This document shows, in pieces, positions 35,827 through 43,507 of a stretch of DNA of 64,000 nucleotides. Source of the DNA: Cellulophaga sp. BC115SP (GTDB lineage Bacteria > Bacteroidota > Bacteroidia > Cytophagales > Spirosomataceae); assembly GCF_009905545.1 (NCBI RefSeq), contig NZ_JAAALB010000004.1, positions 62,001 to 126,000 of the forward strand. The letters run 5' to 3'. Made by a program: the position numbers and the translations under genes. The notes beneath the pieces are model-generated. The model was not told where the DNA came from, ran no database searches, and was given only the letters and a program-made list of their open reading frames with translations. How positions within the stretch are numbered: position 1 is the first letter of the stretch; the number at the start of each line of letters is the position of its first letter.

Positions 35827-37101
35827 TTACCCTCTAAAAAAGTATTTCTTTGCTTTCATAATCACTAAAATACTTATCATACTTTCGGTAACTAATAGCG
35901 CTAAAGCAGTACCAAGTACCGAGAAATAAGGAATTAGCAAAACATTTAACAAGATACATACCAAAGCTCCCCAAGATAAAATCTTTGTGCTACTTTTTCC
36001 ATGGTCTGAGATAAGTAATAGCTGATAAAAGGGGATATTGATACACACAATTACTGGTATAAAAGCCATATATCTCACCAATTGAATAAACAGACTTTTT
36101 TCTGAAATTTCTAATTTTACCAACGTACTAATCAGTGGTGCTCCCAACCAGCATACCAAACATCCAATTCCGACCAAAATACAGAAAGGAAAGAATAGTT
36201 TTCGCAAAAATGACTGCATCGCTTCATACCCTTGTGTGAGAATATGGCAAAGTTGTGTATAAATAGCTTGTGAAAACATGACCAATACTTGACGAAGTAA
36301 AAGCGCTATTTTTTCGGCTATGCTATAGACCCCAAGCATTTGCTCGTTGACAAACCACCCTAATAGGATAATACCAGAGTGCATATATAGACTTACCGAA
36401 AAATGGGATGTAAAATAGAAAAATCCTTCTTTTAGTTGTCTAGGAATACCCTTCAACCATCGTTTCTGGAATACCAACTGATATTTTTTTGACAAATAAA
36501 TATTGGCAATAACTCCAATCAAGATATTGCTTCCACCTAATATCATATTTACCCAAATGGCTTCAGATGCCCTATACACCCATAAATAAATCAAGCTAAC
36601 ACTAAGGATTTTTGAGCAAAAATTGGCATAAGTAGCCCAAGGCATTTTTTCAACTCCTTGAAAAAACCAAATAGGCAATAACGCCTGACCTACGACCATC
36701 AGATAACTACCAATAATTAGTTTAGTGTTATGCGCAAGGGTAGGATGCAAAGGTAAAATCATCAGTAAAATACCGAAACCTAAGATAAGAAGGATTATTT
36801 TGGATAAACTCACTTCATAAAAAAGTTGACCTAAATCTTCTTTTTGACGGTGCTTTTCACTCAAAGTTTTTAACGCAGAAAGGCTAAAGCCATAATCAAC
36901 CCAGACATAGAAATATAGCATGGTACTTTGTGCCAACGCCACAACTCCATATTGAGCCAAGCCAATACGTTGAAGTAAAAGGGGAATTAACAAAAGAGGA
37001 ATTAATAGGTTAGTCGCTTGCAAAAATGCCAACGCTACGAAGTTGCGAATAACACCTCGGTATTCATGAAAGGTATTTCGAATCGTAGCAAAAAACTTCA
37101 T
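35827..37101 (-). CDS. polysaccharide flippase (Wzx-like, MOP superfamily)
   Basis: A 424-residue membrane protein with about 12 hydrophobic helices, expected to flip lipid-linked repeat units across the inner membrane. The N-terminal stretch FVALAFLQATNLLIPLLLIP and the following LIPLLLQRIGLAQYGVVALA are typical of Wzx/RfbX proteins. It lies 36 bases upstream of Wzy on the same strand. Upstream is a MITE-like element, so this may be the first gene of the Wzx-Wzy-GT2-GT4 transcript. Confidence 0.88.
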   Translation of the reverse strand: MKFFATIRNTFHEYRGVIRNFVALAFLQATNLLIPLLLIPLLLQRIGLAQYGVVALAQSTMLYFYVWVDYGFSLSALKTLSEKHRQKEDLGQLFYEVSLSKIILLILGFGILLMILPLHPTLAHNTKLIIGSYLMVVGQALLPIWFFQGVEKMPWATYANFCSKILSVSLIYLWVYRASEAIWVNMILGGSNILIGVIANIYLSKKYQLVFQKRWLKGIPRQLKEGFFYFTSHFSVSLYMHSGIILLGWFVNEQMLGVYSIAEKIALLLRQVLVMFSQAIYTQLCHILTQGYEAMQSFLRKLFFPFCILVGIGCLVCWLGAPLISTLVKLEISEKSLFIQLVRYMAFIPVIVCINIPFYQLLLISDHGKSSTKILSWGALVCILLNVLLIPYFSVLGTALALLVTESMISILVIMKAKKYFFRG

Positions 37102-37137
37102 TGTTAGAGGATATGTATGAGAAGCCTAAAATAAAAC

Positions 37138-37346
37138 ATGAGTCATTCCAAATTTAGTGATTTGTGATTGAGTGTATGAGTGATTATTTTATTATTTGTA
37201 TGCTAGAAGTAGAAACGCAATGCCTTGTGTCTAAAGCGGTGTCATTTTGAAATATGTATCAAAAAAGCGGTCGAAATTGTTTTTCGACCGCTTTTTTGAT
37301 ACAATTTAGAGAATAATCCTAATTTGAAAAATTCGGAATGACTTAT
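37138..37346. repeat. MITE-like family 1 element, complete copy
   Basis: The 209-bp unit is bounded by ATGAGTCATTCCAAATTT (37138-37155) and AAATTCGGAATGACTTAT (37329-37346), inverted with two mismatches in 18. The interior carries a degenerate ACGCAATGC motif and a perfect 21-bp stem hairpin (37256-37276 with 37282-37302). A second complete copy is at 41645-41848 and a partial one at 3215-3306. Confidence 0.75.
37256..37302. terminator. long hairpin in family 1 element
   Basis: A perfect 21-bp stem with a 5-base loop; A-rich at the base on the left and T-rich on the right, so it can terminate transcription in both directions. Here it would end the minus-strand nucleotide-sugar dehydrogenase transcript. 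Confidence 0.75.
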
Positions 37347-37361
37347 GCTTATAGCTGTTGA

Positions 37362-37381
37362 AGACGCAAAATATTGCGTCT
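37362..37381. repeat. AGACGCAA...TTGCGTCT hairpin
   Basis: An 8-bp perfect inverted repeat with an AATA loop, just outside the family 1 element. A longer version (9-bp arms) lies inside the copy at 41.7 kb (41713-41731). It is a repeat word in its own right. Confidence 0.55.
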
Positions 37382-37424
37382 CTACTGATTTTTATCAAAA
37401 CAAATCACCAATTCACTCAATACC

Positions 37425-38687
37425 CTACAATCTCGCATCAGAGAATGATTTGTCCCAGAAAGATTTAATATCATAAATCACGGCGTCTTCACCTTTGAGT
37501 GCATCAATGTTTAAGCTTGCAAACTCGTTGTGCGATACACATAGCAAGATACCTTCGTAGTCAGTGCCCAATTGGTCGAGCAACTGAATGCCATATTCTT
37601 CCGAAACTTCGTGTTTGTCGGCCCAAGGGTCATATACATCCACATCAATTCCAAACTCTTTTAGTTCGTTATACACATCAATGACACGAGAGTTACGAAT
37701 ATCTGGGCAGTTTTCTTTAAAAGTAACTCCTAAAATCAAGACTTTACAACCATCGATTTTATGTCCTTTTTTAATCAATAACTTCACTAATTTGTTGGCA
37801 ACAAAAATCCCCATATTATCATTGACACGACGACCTGAAAGAATCACTTGAGGATAATACCCCAAACTTTCGGACTTGTGAAGTAAATAATAAGGGTCAA
37901 CCCCAATACAGTGACCACCAACCAAACCTGGTTTGAATTTGAGGAAGTTCCATTTTGTCCCTGCTGCCTCTAATACTTCGGTGGTATCGATTCCCATTTT
38001 ATCAAAAATCAAAGCCAATTCATTCACAAATGAGATATTGACATCACGCTGGGCATTTTCAATCGCCTTCGACGCCTCTGCTACTTTGATAGAAGTCGCC
38101 AAGTAAGTACCTGCTGTGATGATTGAACCATAAAGGCTATCCACAAATTGGGCGATTTCAGGAGTTGAACCAGAAGTGACCTTTTTGATTTTGGTCAAAG
38201 TATTTACCTTATCTCCTGGGTTGATACGTTCTGGAGAATAGCCACAGAAGAAGTCTTGGTTGAATACCAAACCACTTTCTTTTTCCAAAATCGGCACACA
38301 ATCTTCTTCCGTACAACCTGGATATACCGTTGATTCATAAATCACAACATCACCTTTGCGAAGGACTTTTCCTACAGTTTTGCTGGCAGCAATTAAAGGA
38401 ATCAAATCAGGTTTTTTGAAACGATCTATCGGCGTAGGTACGGTTACAATGAACACATTGCAGTCTACCAAATCATTGATATTGGCCGAAAAACTCAATA
38501 GAGTAGAAGACTGTAAATTGTCGGTCTCTACTTCCTGTGTGCGGTCATAACCTTTTGAGAGTTCATCGATACGACTTTGATTAATATCAAAACCTATCAC
38601 TGGAATTTTTTTCCCGAACTCAACAGCCAATGGAAGCCCTACATATCCAAGACCGATTATTGCTATTTTACTTGTACTTAAGTCCAA
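37425..38687 (-). CDS. nucleotide-sugar dehydrogenase (UDP-HexNAc 6-dehydrogenase, WecC/TviB-like)
   Basis: A 420-residue enzyme that oxidises a UDP-N-acetylhexosamine to the uronic acid with 2 NAD+. The N-terminal Rossmann motif is IAIIGLGYVGLPLAVEFG (residues 8-25), the catalytic cysteine is Cys260 in GLVGGHCIGVDPYYL, and the C-terminal ADP-binding domain contains VLILGVTFKENCPDIRNSR. The start is TTG at 38687: an in-frame stop lies six codons upstream with no ATG, and later starts would cut the NAD-binding motif. It should supply an acidic sugar to the surface polysaccharide made by the genes downstream. Confidence 0.93.
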   Translation of the reverse strand: MDLSTSKIAIIGLGYVGLPLAVEFGKKIPVIGFDINQSRIDELSKGYDRTQEVETDNLQSSTLLSFSANINDLVDCNVFIVTVPTPIDRFKKPDLIPLIAASKTVGKVLRKGDVVIYESTVYPGCTEEDCVPILEKESGLVFNQDFFCGYSPERINPGDKVNTLTKIKKVTSGSTPEIAQFVDSLYGSIITAGTYLATSIKVAEASKAIENAQRDVNISFVNELALIFDKMGIDTTEVLEAAGTKWNFLKFKPGLVGGHCIGVDPYYLLHKSESLGYYPQVILSGRRVNDNMGIFVANKLVKLLIKKGHKIDGCKVLILGVTFKENCPDIRNSRVIDVYNELKEFGIDVDVYDPWADKHEVSEEYGIQLLDQLGTDYEGILLCVSHNEFASLNIDALKGEDAVIYDIKSFWDKSFSDARL

Positions 38688-38817
38688 TATTTTGAGATAA
38701 TTTTATGGAAAATCAAAAACCAAAAAGTCAGTATAACTGAAAGCTTGTCTTTATACTTTAGTCAAAAACCGAATTGCAGCTACGACAATGAAAATCAAAG
38801 GTAATCAATTTATTTTT

Positions 38818-40053
38818 TTAGTGGAAAAACAAATAACTCACCAGAATCGCTGTGATGATTCCAGCTAAATCTGCGGTCAAACCAGCCCAAAGAGTGTAAC
38901 GTGTTTCTTTGATGTTGACAGAACCAAAATACAAGGCAATCACATAAAAAATCGTATCTGCCGAACCTTGGAACACACAAGCCAATCTGCCCGCAAACGA
39001 ATCTGCACCAAAGGTTTTCATCGTATCAATCATCATGGCTCTTGAGCCGCCACCACTCAATGGATGCATCAAAGCTGTCGGAAGGGCATCAGTAAAGTCT
39101 GTATTGATATTTGTTAGGGCTAAAAGGTATTTCATGCCATCAACAATCCAAGTCAAAGCTCCTGAGTTACGCAATGCCCCAATCGCTACCAACATGGCTA
39201 CTAAATAAGGAATAATACGAACAGAAGTCTCAAAACCACCTTTTGCACCTTCGATAAAAGCGTCAAAAATGTCAACTTTTTTACGCAATGCACCAAGCAA
39301 AAACGAAATGATAAGCCCAAACAAAATCATATTGCTCGATACCTTCGAAAAGATTTCGATTTGTTCTTTCGGAATGCTTGATAAATACCATAGCAATAGC
39401 CCAATAGCAGCTGTAATACCTCCTAACCACGTGATGATGACTCTATCTAACAGATTTATTTTTTGCTTGAAAGAGACAAATAGCAAGCCTGTAACCGTAG
39501 CAACATAGGTAGCAATCAAACATGGGATAAAAATGTCAGAAGCGTCTTTGGCACCATAAATCGCACGCTGTGCCATAATACTCAGTGGAATCAAAACGGG
39601 TCCTGCGCTGTGCAACACCATAAACATAATCTGAGCATTAGAGGCTACGGTTTTGCTTGGGTTCAACTCTTGCAAACTCTGCATTGCTTTTAGTCCAAAA
39701 GGTGTAGCAGCATTGTCGAGCCCTAACATATTGGCAGAGAAGTTCATAATCATTTGCCCACTTGCTGGGTGATTTTTAGGAACCTCAGGAAAAAGACGAT
39801 TAAAGAATGGTCCAACAATACGAGCCAAAAAGTTGATGGCTCCAGCTTTTTCGCCAATATTTAACAAACCCATAAAGAACGTCATTACCCCAGCTAATGG
39901 AAGTGCAATGTTCATGACCGAAGTTTCTGCTGAGTCAAACATACCATCGACAATCAGTTTGAAGATTTCGGTGTCGCCTAAGAAAATCAACTTAAGCAAA
40001 GCCACAATAAAGGCAATCAAAAAAAATGCAATCCAGAGGTAATTAAGAGCCAT
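38818..40053 (-). CDS. fused spore maturation protein A/B-like membrane protein (nucleoside-recognition domains)
   Basis: A 411-residue membrane protein started at ATG 40053 (MALNYLWIAFF); a TTG twelve codons upstream is less likely. It fuses two nucleoside-recognition (Gate) domains, equivalent to SpmA (first half, with NFSANMLGLDNAATPFGLKA) and SpmB (second half, with PTALMHPLSGGGSRAMMIDT). About ten hydrophobic helices are present. Non-sporulating Bacteroidota carry this fused form; the substrate is unknown. It is 45 bases downstream of the PAP2-like gene. Confidence 0.9.
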   Translation of the reverse strand: MALNYLWIAFFLIAFIVALLKLIFLGDTEIFKLIVDGMFDSAETSVMNIALPLAGVMTFFMGLLNIGEKAGAINFLARIVGPFFNRLFPEVPKNHPASGQMIMNFSANMLGLDNAATPFGLKAMQSLQELNPSKTVASNAQIMFMVLHSAGPVLIPLSIMAQRAIYGAKDASDIFIPCLIATYVATVTGLLFVSFKQKINLLDRVIITWLGGITAAIGLLLWYLSSIPKEQIEIFSKVSSNMILFGLIISFLLGALRKKVDIFDAFIEGAKGGFETSVRIIPYLVAMLVAIGALRNSGALTWIVDGMKYLLALTNINTDFTDALPTALMHPLSGGGSRAMMIDTMKTFGADSFAGRLACVFQGSADTIFYVIALYFGSVNIKETRYTLWAGLTADLAGIITAILVSYLFFH

Positions 40054-40098
40054 TCTATCAGGTTGGGATTTGTATATGTTTATTGACAAGTATCAGCC

Positions 40099-40875
40099 TT
40101 AAGGGTACATAATTGCTGCATGGCGGAATACTGCCAAAAGTAAGGCAAACAAGGTTAGCATTACCGCCGAAAATGGAATCCAATGCCACTGTTTGATTAC
40201 TTTAGCCAATTCATACGAAGCAACAGTAAAAGCAAATGCCGCAATCACATCGGCGGTATAATGTACATGTTGTAAAAGTAGGAAAAAAGCGATTAAAATG
40301 CAGGTGATACCAGCCAAGATTTTAGCAATATGCCCTTCTACAATAATCCAAATCAAGACCATTGTAGCAGTATGTCCCGAAAAGAATAAATCTTTGGTTA
40401 CAGGCGAAGCCGTACCATACACCGCTGCTTCAGCAAAAGGGTCTGCCAAATTAATTAATCCCACGGGCGCATCGAGTGGCACTAAAGTGATAGTTACCAT
40501 ACGAAAAATCGTCACGCAAACGTAAGTAATAGCATAAAGTAAAAACACTTCGGCCTTTTTTAGACTTTGTATTAATGAGAAAATCAAAATACTGTACAAT
40601 ACCGTAAATATGGGTACAGATACGTCTATTGAAGGCAAGGCGTTCAACACTAAATCCTCAAGAGCGGCTCCTGGTCGTTTTTGGATATGGTTCAAATAAC
40701 TCGGAAACTGCGTAGCACCAATAATTAAAATCCCTAGGGTTAGAATTATCTTTACGCTAAAATCGATGGTTTGAAAACCTTCTTTCCAACTCTTTGCAAA
40801 TGCCTGAAAGTAGGAAAGTTTTTTCATTTCTTGAGATGTTGTTTTGGGTTTTTGTGTTAACAAATCGTTATCCAT
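40099..40875 (-). CDS. sphingomyelin synthase-like / PAP2-family membrane protein
   Basis: A 258-residue integral membrane protein with about six helices. Motifs match the sphingomyelin synthase-related (PAP2_C) group: R125-M-V-T-I-T-L-V-P, then DLFFSGHTA with His168, and HYTADVIAAF with His205 and Asp209, which together form the expected His-His-Asp phosphotransfer triad. Such enzymes move a phospho-head group between lipids or hydrolyse lipid phosphates. Bacteroidota often make sphingolipids, so a role in head-group transfer to ceramide is possible but not shown. It precedes the SpmA/SpmB-like gene in one direction. Confidence 0.8.
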   Translation of the reverse strand: MDNDLLTQKPKTTSQEMKKLSYFQAFAKSWKEGFQTIDFSVKIILTLGILIIGATQFPSYLNHIQKRPGAALEDLVLNALPSIDVSVPIFTVLYSILIFSLIQSLKKAEVFLLYAITYVCVTIFRMVTITLVPLDAPVGLINLADPFAEAAVYGTASPVTKDLFFSGHTATMVLIWIIVEGHIAKILAGITCILIAFFLLLQHVHYTADVIAAFAFTVASYELAKVIKQWHWIPFSAVMLTLFALLLAVFRHAAIMYP

Positions 40876-40980
40876 AAATCATGAGAAGATTATCGAGTCG
40901 TTGTAGCGTTTTGTCGGAAAGATGACAAAACAACTATAAAAAGATTGCAAACTTACATCAAGTTTTAAATGTTATCAATT

Positions 40981-41643
40981 ATGAAAAGAAAAATTAGTGC
41001 CATTGTTCTTGGAATATTAACATTAGCAGTAAATATTTCATGTGCGCAAAAACCTGAAAATCAGAAAAATACTAAAATGGAGAACAAAGAAAAAGATAAA
41101 CCAAGTGGCAAAACAGAAATCGCAACTTTTGGTGCAGGATGCTTCTGGTGTGTAGAAGCAGTATTCCAAAACCTCGAAGGAGTCGAAAAAGTTGTGTCAG
41201 GCTATTCTGGAGGCTCGGTTCCTGATCCTACCTATCGTGCAGTTTGTACTGGTACTACTGGACACGCCGAAGTTTGTCAGGTAATTTATGACCCTCAAAA
41301 AATTACTTTTGAAGAGCTTCTAGAAGTTTTCTGGAAAACACACGACCCAACTACCTTGAACCGTCAAGGAGCTGATGAGGGAACGCAGTATCGTTCGGTA
41401 GTTTTTTACCATAATGCCGAACAAAAACAACTGGCAGAATATTGGAAAGAAAAACTTAATGCCGAGCACGTTTTTCCAAATCCTATCGTGACTGAAATCA
41501 GTGCATTTACGAAGTTTTATCCAGCCGAAAACTATCACCAAGATTACTTTAATCAAAATGGCTATGAACCCTATTGCCAAATTGTGATTAAGCCAAAGTT
41601 AGATAAGTTTAAAAAGGCCTTCAAAGATAAATTGAAGCATTAA
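40981..41643 (+). CDS. msrA: peptide-methionine (S)-S-oxide reductase
   Basis: Repairs oxidised methionine in proteins. The catalytic motif is G-C54-F-W-C57-V-E with Cys54 as nucleophile, followed by SGYSGG and the GTQYRSVVFYH and ENYHQDYF motifs of the family. Residues 1-21 form a secretion signal ending NISC, probably a lipoprotein signal with a weak lipobox, so the enzyme is likely periplasmic or outer-membrane attached. I start it at ATG 40981, where the signal begins MKRKIS. An ATG four codons earlier (40969) is also possible. Confidence 0.94.
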   Translation: MKRKISAIVLGILTLAVNISCAQKPENQKNTKMENKEKDKPSGKTEIATFGAGCFWCVEAVFQNLEGVEKVVSGYSGGSVPDPTYRAVCTGTTGHAEVCQVIYDPQKITFEELLEVFWKTHDPTTLNRQGADEGTQYRSVVFYHNAEQKQLAEYWKEKLNAEHVFPNPIVTEISAFTKFYPAENYHQDYFNQNGYEPYCQIVIKPKLDKFKKAFKDKLKH

Positions 41644-41712
41644 TATGAGTCATCCCGAATTTAGCGATTTAGCGAATGAGTGATTAATTTAAAATTTGTA
41701 TTCCATCAGTAG

Positions 41713-41731
41713 AGACGCAATGATTGCGTCT
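41713..41731. repeat. AGACGCAAT hairpin inside family 1 element
   Basis: Nine-base perfect inverted repeat around a single G. The related word at 37362-37381 shows this motif also occurs outside the element boundaries. Confidence 0.6.
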
Positions 41732-41754
41732 TAAGCCATTCATATCTAGCATAG

Positions 41755-41804
41755 TTTTATCAAAAAGGGATCGAAAAATACTTTTCGACCCCTTTTTTGA
41801 TAAA
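41755..41804. terminator. long hairpin in family 1 element, bidirectional terminator
   Basis: TTTTATCAAAAAGGGATCG pairs with CGACCCCTTTTTTGATAAAA with one mismatch; it lies between convergent msrA (+) and the Lon-N gene (-). Confidence 0.7.
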
Positions 41805-41868
41805 AACTTGGAGCATAATCTCAATCCTAAAAATTCGGGATGACTCATGCTTCATCCCGTGAATTTTC

Positions 41869-42501
41869 CTAAAAATTCAGTGGGTCTAAGTTCTTAAAAT
41901 GTCCATTCATGCGAATACGCTCCTTGGTTCTTTCCAGTTCTTGTAGAACTGGTAAAACCTTTTCTAAATGTTTGGAGATATAAGCCTGTCTTTCGGCTTC
42001 TGTTGGCATTTTGAGTAACTCATATTCTTTCTCTATAGATAAACCGATTTTATGGGCTATTTGGAAAGAATAAGGTTGAGGCTTTTGGACATTGAATTTG
42101 TTGTCTTCTCCAAGAAGCAAATAAAGATCATTAATCTGCTCTAATAATTTTGGAAAAACAGGTGGAGTAATTTCTGGATCTTTTAGGGCTTCGACCTCTC
42201 CTCCAGCATACAGCTTACCGTCTATTGGATTTTGGAAATCTAAAATTCTAAATACACGAACACCTTGTGTTTTGATATCCATTCTACCATCATCATATAC
42301 TTTGTAAACCGAAGTAATCTTCACCTCTGTCCCAAAACCTTGCATTTTACCTTCAATAAATGCTGGTATTCCAAAGGTTGAATCTTGTTGAATAGCATCT
42401 TTGATCAACTGGCGATAGCGAGGTTCAAAAATATGAAGATTGAGGTCTTCCAAAGGAAAAACCACTAAATTGAGCGGAAACAGTGGTAAAAACTTTTGCA
42501 T
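41869..42501 (-). CDS. Lon protease N-terminal (substrate-binding) domain protein
   Basis: A 210-residue stand-alone LON-substrate-binding domain. The opening LPLFPLNLVVFPLEDLNLHIFEPRYRQLI is the conserved N-terminal part (P-L-F-P-L ... FEPRYR, residues 4-30; positions given rather than the full string of the family). It is followed by GTEVKITSVYKVYDDGRMDI and a helical C-terminus. There is no ATPase or protease domain, so it is not a protease itself. Function of these proteins is unknown. The 388-base upstream region carries repeats. Confidence 0.88.
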   Translation of the reverse strand: MQKFLPLFPLNLVVFPLEDLNLHIFEPRYRQLIKDAIQQDSTFGIPAFIEGKMQGFGTEVKITSVYKVYDDGRMDIKTQGVRVFRILDFQNPIDGKLYAGGEVEALKDPEITPPVFPKLLEQINDLYLLLGEDNKFNVQKPQPYSFQIAHKIGLSIEKEYELLKMPTEAERQAYISKHLEKVLPVLQELERTKERIRMNGHFKNLDPLNF

Positions 42502-42889
42502 GTGATTAGTATCTACTTAAAACTAATGGGTATGTACTGTTGGCGGTTAGCAGTAGGTATTAGGCTAAATTCTCAGGAAACCTTAGAGACATTTTACCAA
42601 GTGCCATAGCCGACCACCGAAAGCCCAATAATGCAATTTTATTTTGCCTTATTACTTTAGTAATCGTACAAACTTAAATTAGATAATTGTGGATATGAAG
42701 TTAGTACTGTACGAAGGATTATAAAACCATCTATTTCGGATATCGGATGTTGGATTTCGGAAGTGTAAGCTTCTATATTTTGTAAAAAATAAAGGTATTT
42801 TACTTTATTTCCGAAATCAAAAATCCCAAATCAGCAATAGTTTGGAATCCTTCGTACAGTTCTGATTCACAACTCAAAATTCAGCATTA
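42502..42889. other. 388-base repeat-bearing intergenic region
   Basis: Contains TAGGC/GCCCA words resembling family 3 (42530-42650) and the best-preserved family 2 element (42706-42860). No ORF or RNA gene was recognised. Confidence 0.6.
42706..42860. repeat. MITE-like family 2 element with perfect 15-bp termini
   Basis: ACTGTACGAAGGATT (42706-42720) and AATCCTTCGTACAGT (42846-42860) are perfect inverted repeats bounding 155 bp. The interior is a ladder of GGATATCGG, GGATGTTGGATTTCGGAAG and CCGAAATC words. A homologous copy in the opposite orientation is at 18835-18961. Confidence 0.75.
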
Positions 42890-43384
42890 TTATTTAATGC
42901 CTGCTTTTTCAATGGTAAAACCTACGCTGACAATGTCAGCAAGGGGATTTTGACGCATATATTGTTTTACCTGAATTTTGTACTTTCCTTTTTTGGGAAA
43001 AGAAAAACTTTTAAAAGCTAAAATTTTATGGTCATACACATCGCCTAAGCCTTCGCCTAATTTTTTACCTGTACTTGGATCAAAAAGTACTAATTCATCC
43101 AATTTTTGATGAATTACTTTTCCTTTATCATCTGATAAATAATGCGTTAGATAAAGGTTATAGTACGGATAAGAACGATTGTTACGAACATTGTAAAACA
43201 CATTATAAGTCGTTGTTGTATCATCGACGTTGAATTCGAATTCGGGGGTATCTTTAATAAACCACTTGGCATCAGCAATGTTATAATTATCTTTCAAAAT
43301 AGTATTTGAATCACAAGCTGACATGGCCGTTGCCAATAAAATACTTCCAATAAAAATTTTCGATTTCAAACTTTTGAGGAACAT
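42890..43384 (-). CDS. gldH: gliding motility lipoprotein GldH
   Basis: A 164-residue lipoprotein needed for gliding in Flavobacterium, where Gld proteins work with type IX secretion. The signal peptide ends LLATAMSAC with the lipidated cysteine at about residue 23. The mature part shows the GldH pattern FEFNVDDTTTTYNVFYNVRN, YPYYNLYLTHYL and the C-terminal YMRQNPLADIVSVGFTIEK. It sits 123 bases downstream of the PSP1 gene on the same strand, a common neighbourhood in Bacteroidota. Confidence 0.93.
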   Translation of the reverse strand: MFLKSLKSKIFIGSILLATAMSACDSNTILKDNYNIADAKWFIKDTPEFEFNVDDTTTTYNVFYNVRNNRSYPYYNLYLTHYLSDDKGKVIHQKLDELVLFDPSTGKKLGEGLGDVYDHKILAFKSFSFPKKGKYKIQVKQYMRQNPLADIVSVGFTIEKAGIK

Positions 43385-43507
43385 AAGAGTACGATGGATT
43401 AAAAAAAGGAGTTGGATTTGAAATGTTTCATTTCTCGCCCAAACTCCTTTTTTATTTATATAATGAGTTCACCTTCTATTTTGTGAAAATGGGTATTACT
43501 CTTTCAA

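Larger units (their letters stand above)
37102..37424. other. 323-base intergenic region upstream of the flippase gene
   Basis: Almost entirely occupied by the family 1 element (37138-37346) and the adjacent AGACGCAA hairpin (37362-37381). No ORF and no clear promoter box outside the repeats. Confidence 0.6.
41645..41848. repeat. MITE-like family 1 element, complete copy with perfect 18-bp termini
   Basis: ATGAGTCATCCCGAATTT (41645-41662) and AAATTCGGGATGACTCAT (41831-41848) are perfect inverted repeats bounding 204 bp. Inside are an AGACGCAAT/ATTGCGTCT hairpin (41713-41731) and a long hairpin (about 41755-41804) with one mismatch. It starts 2 bases after the msrA stop and ends 21 bases before the Lon-N gene stop, filling the convergent gap. 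Confidence 0.8.
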
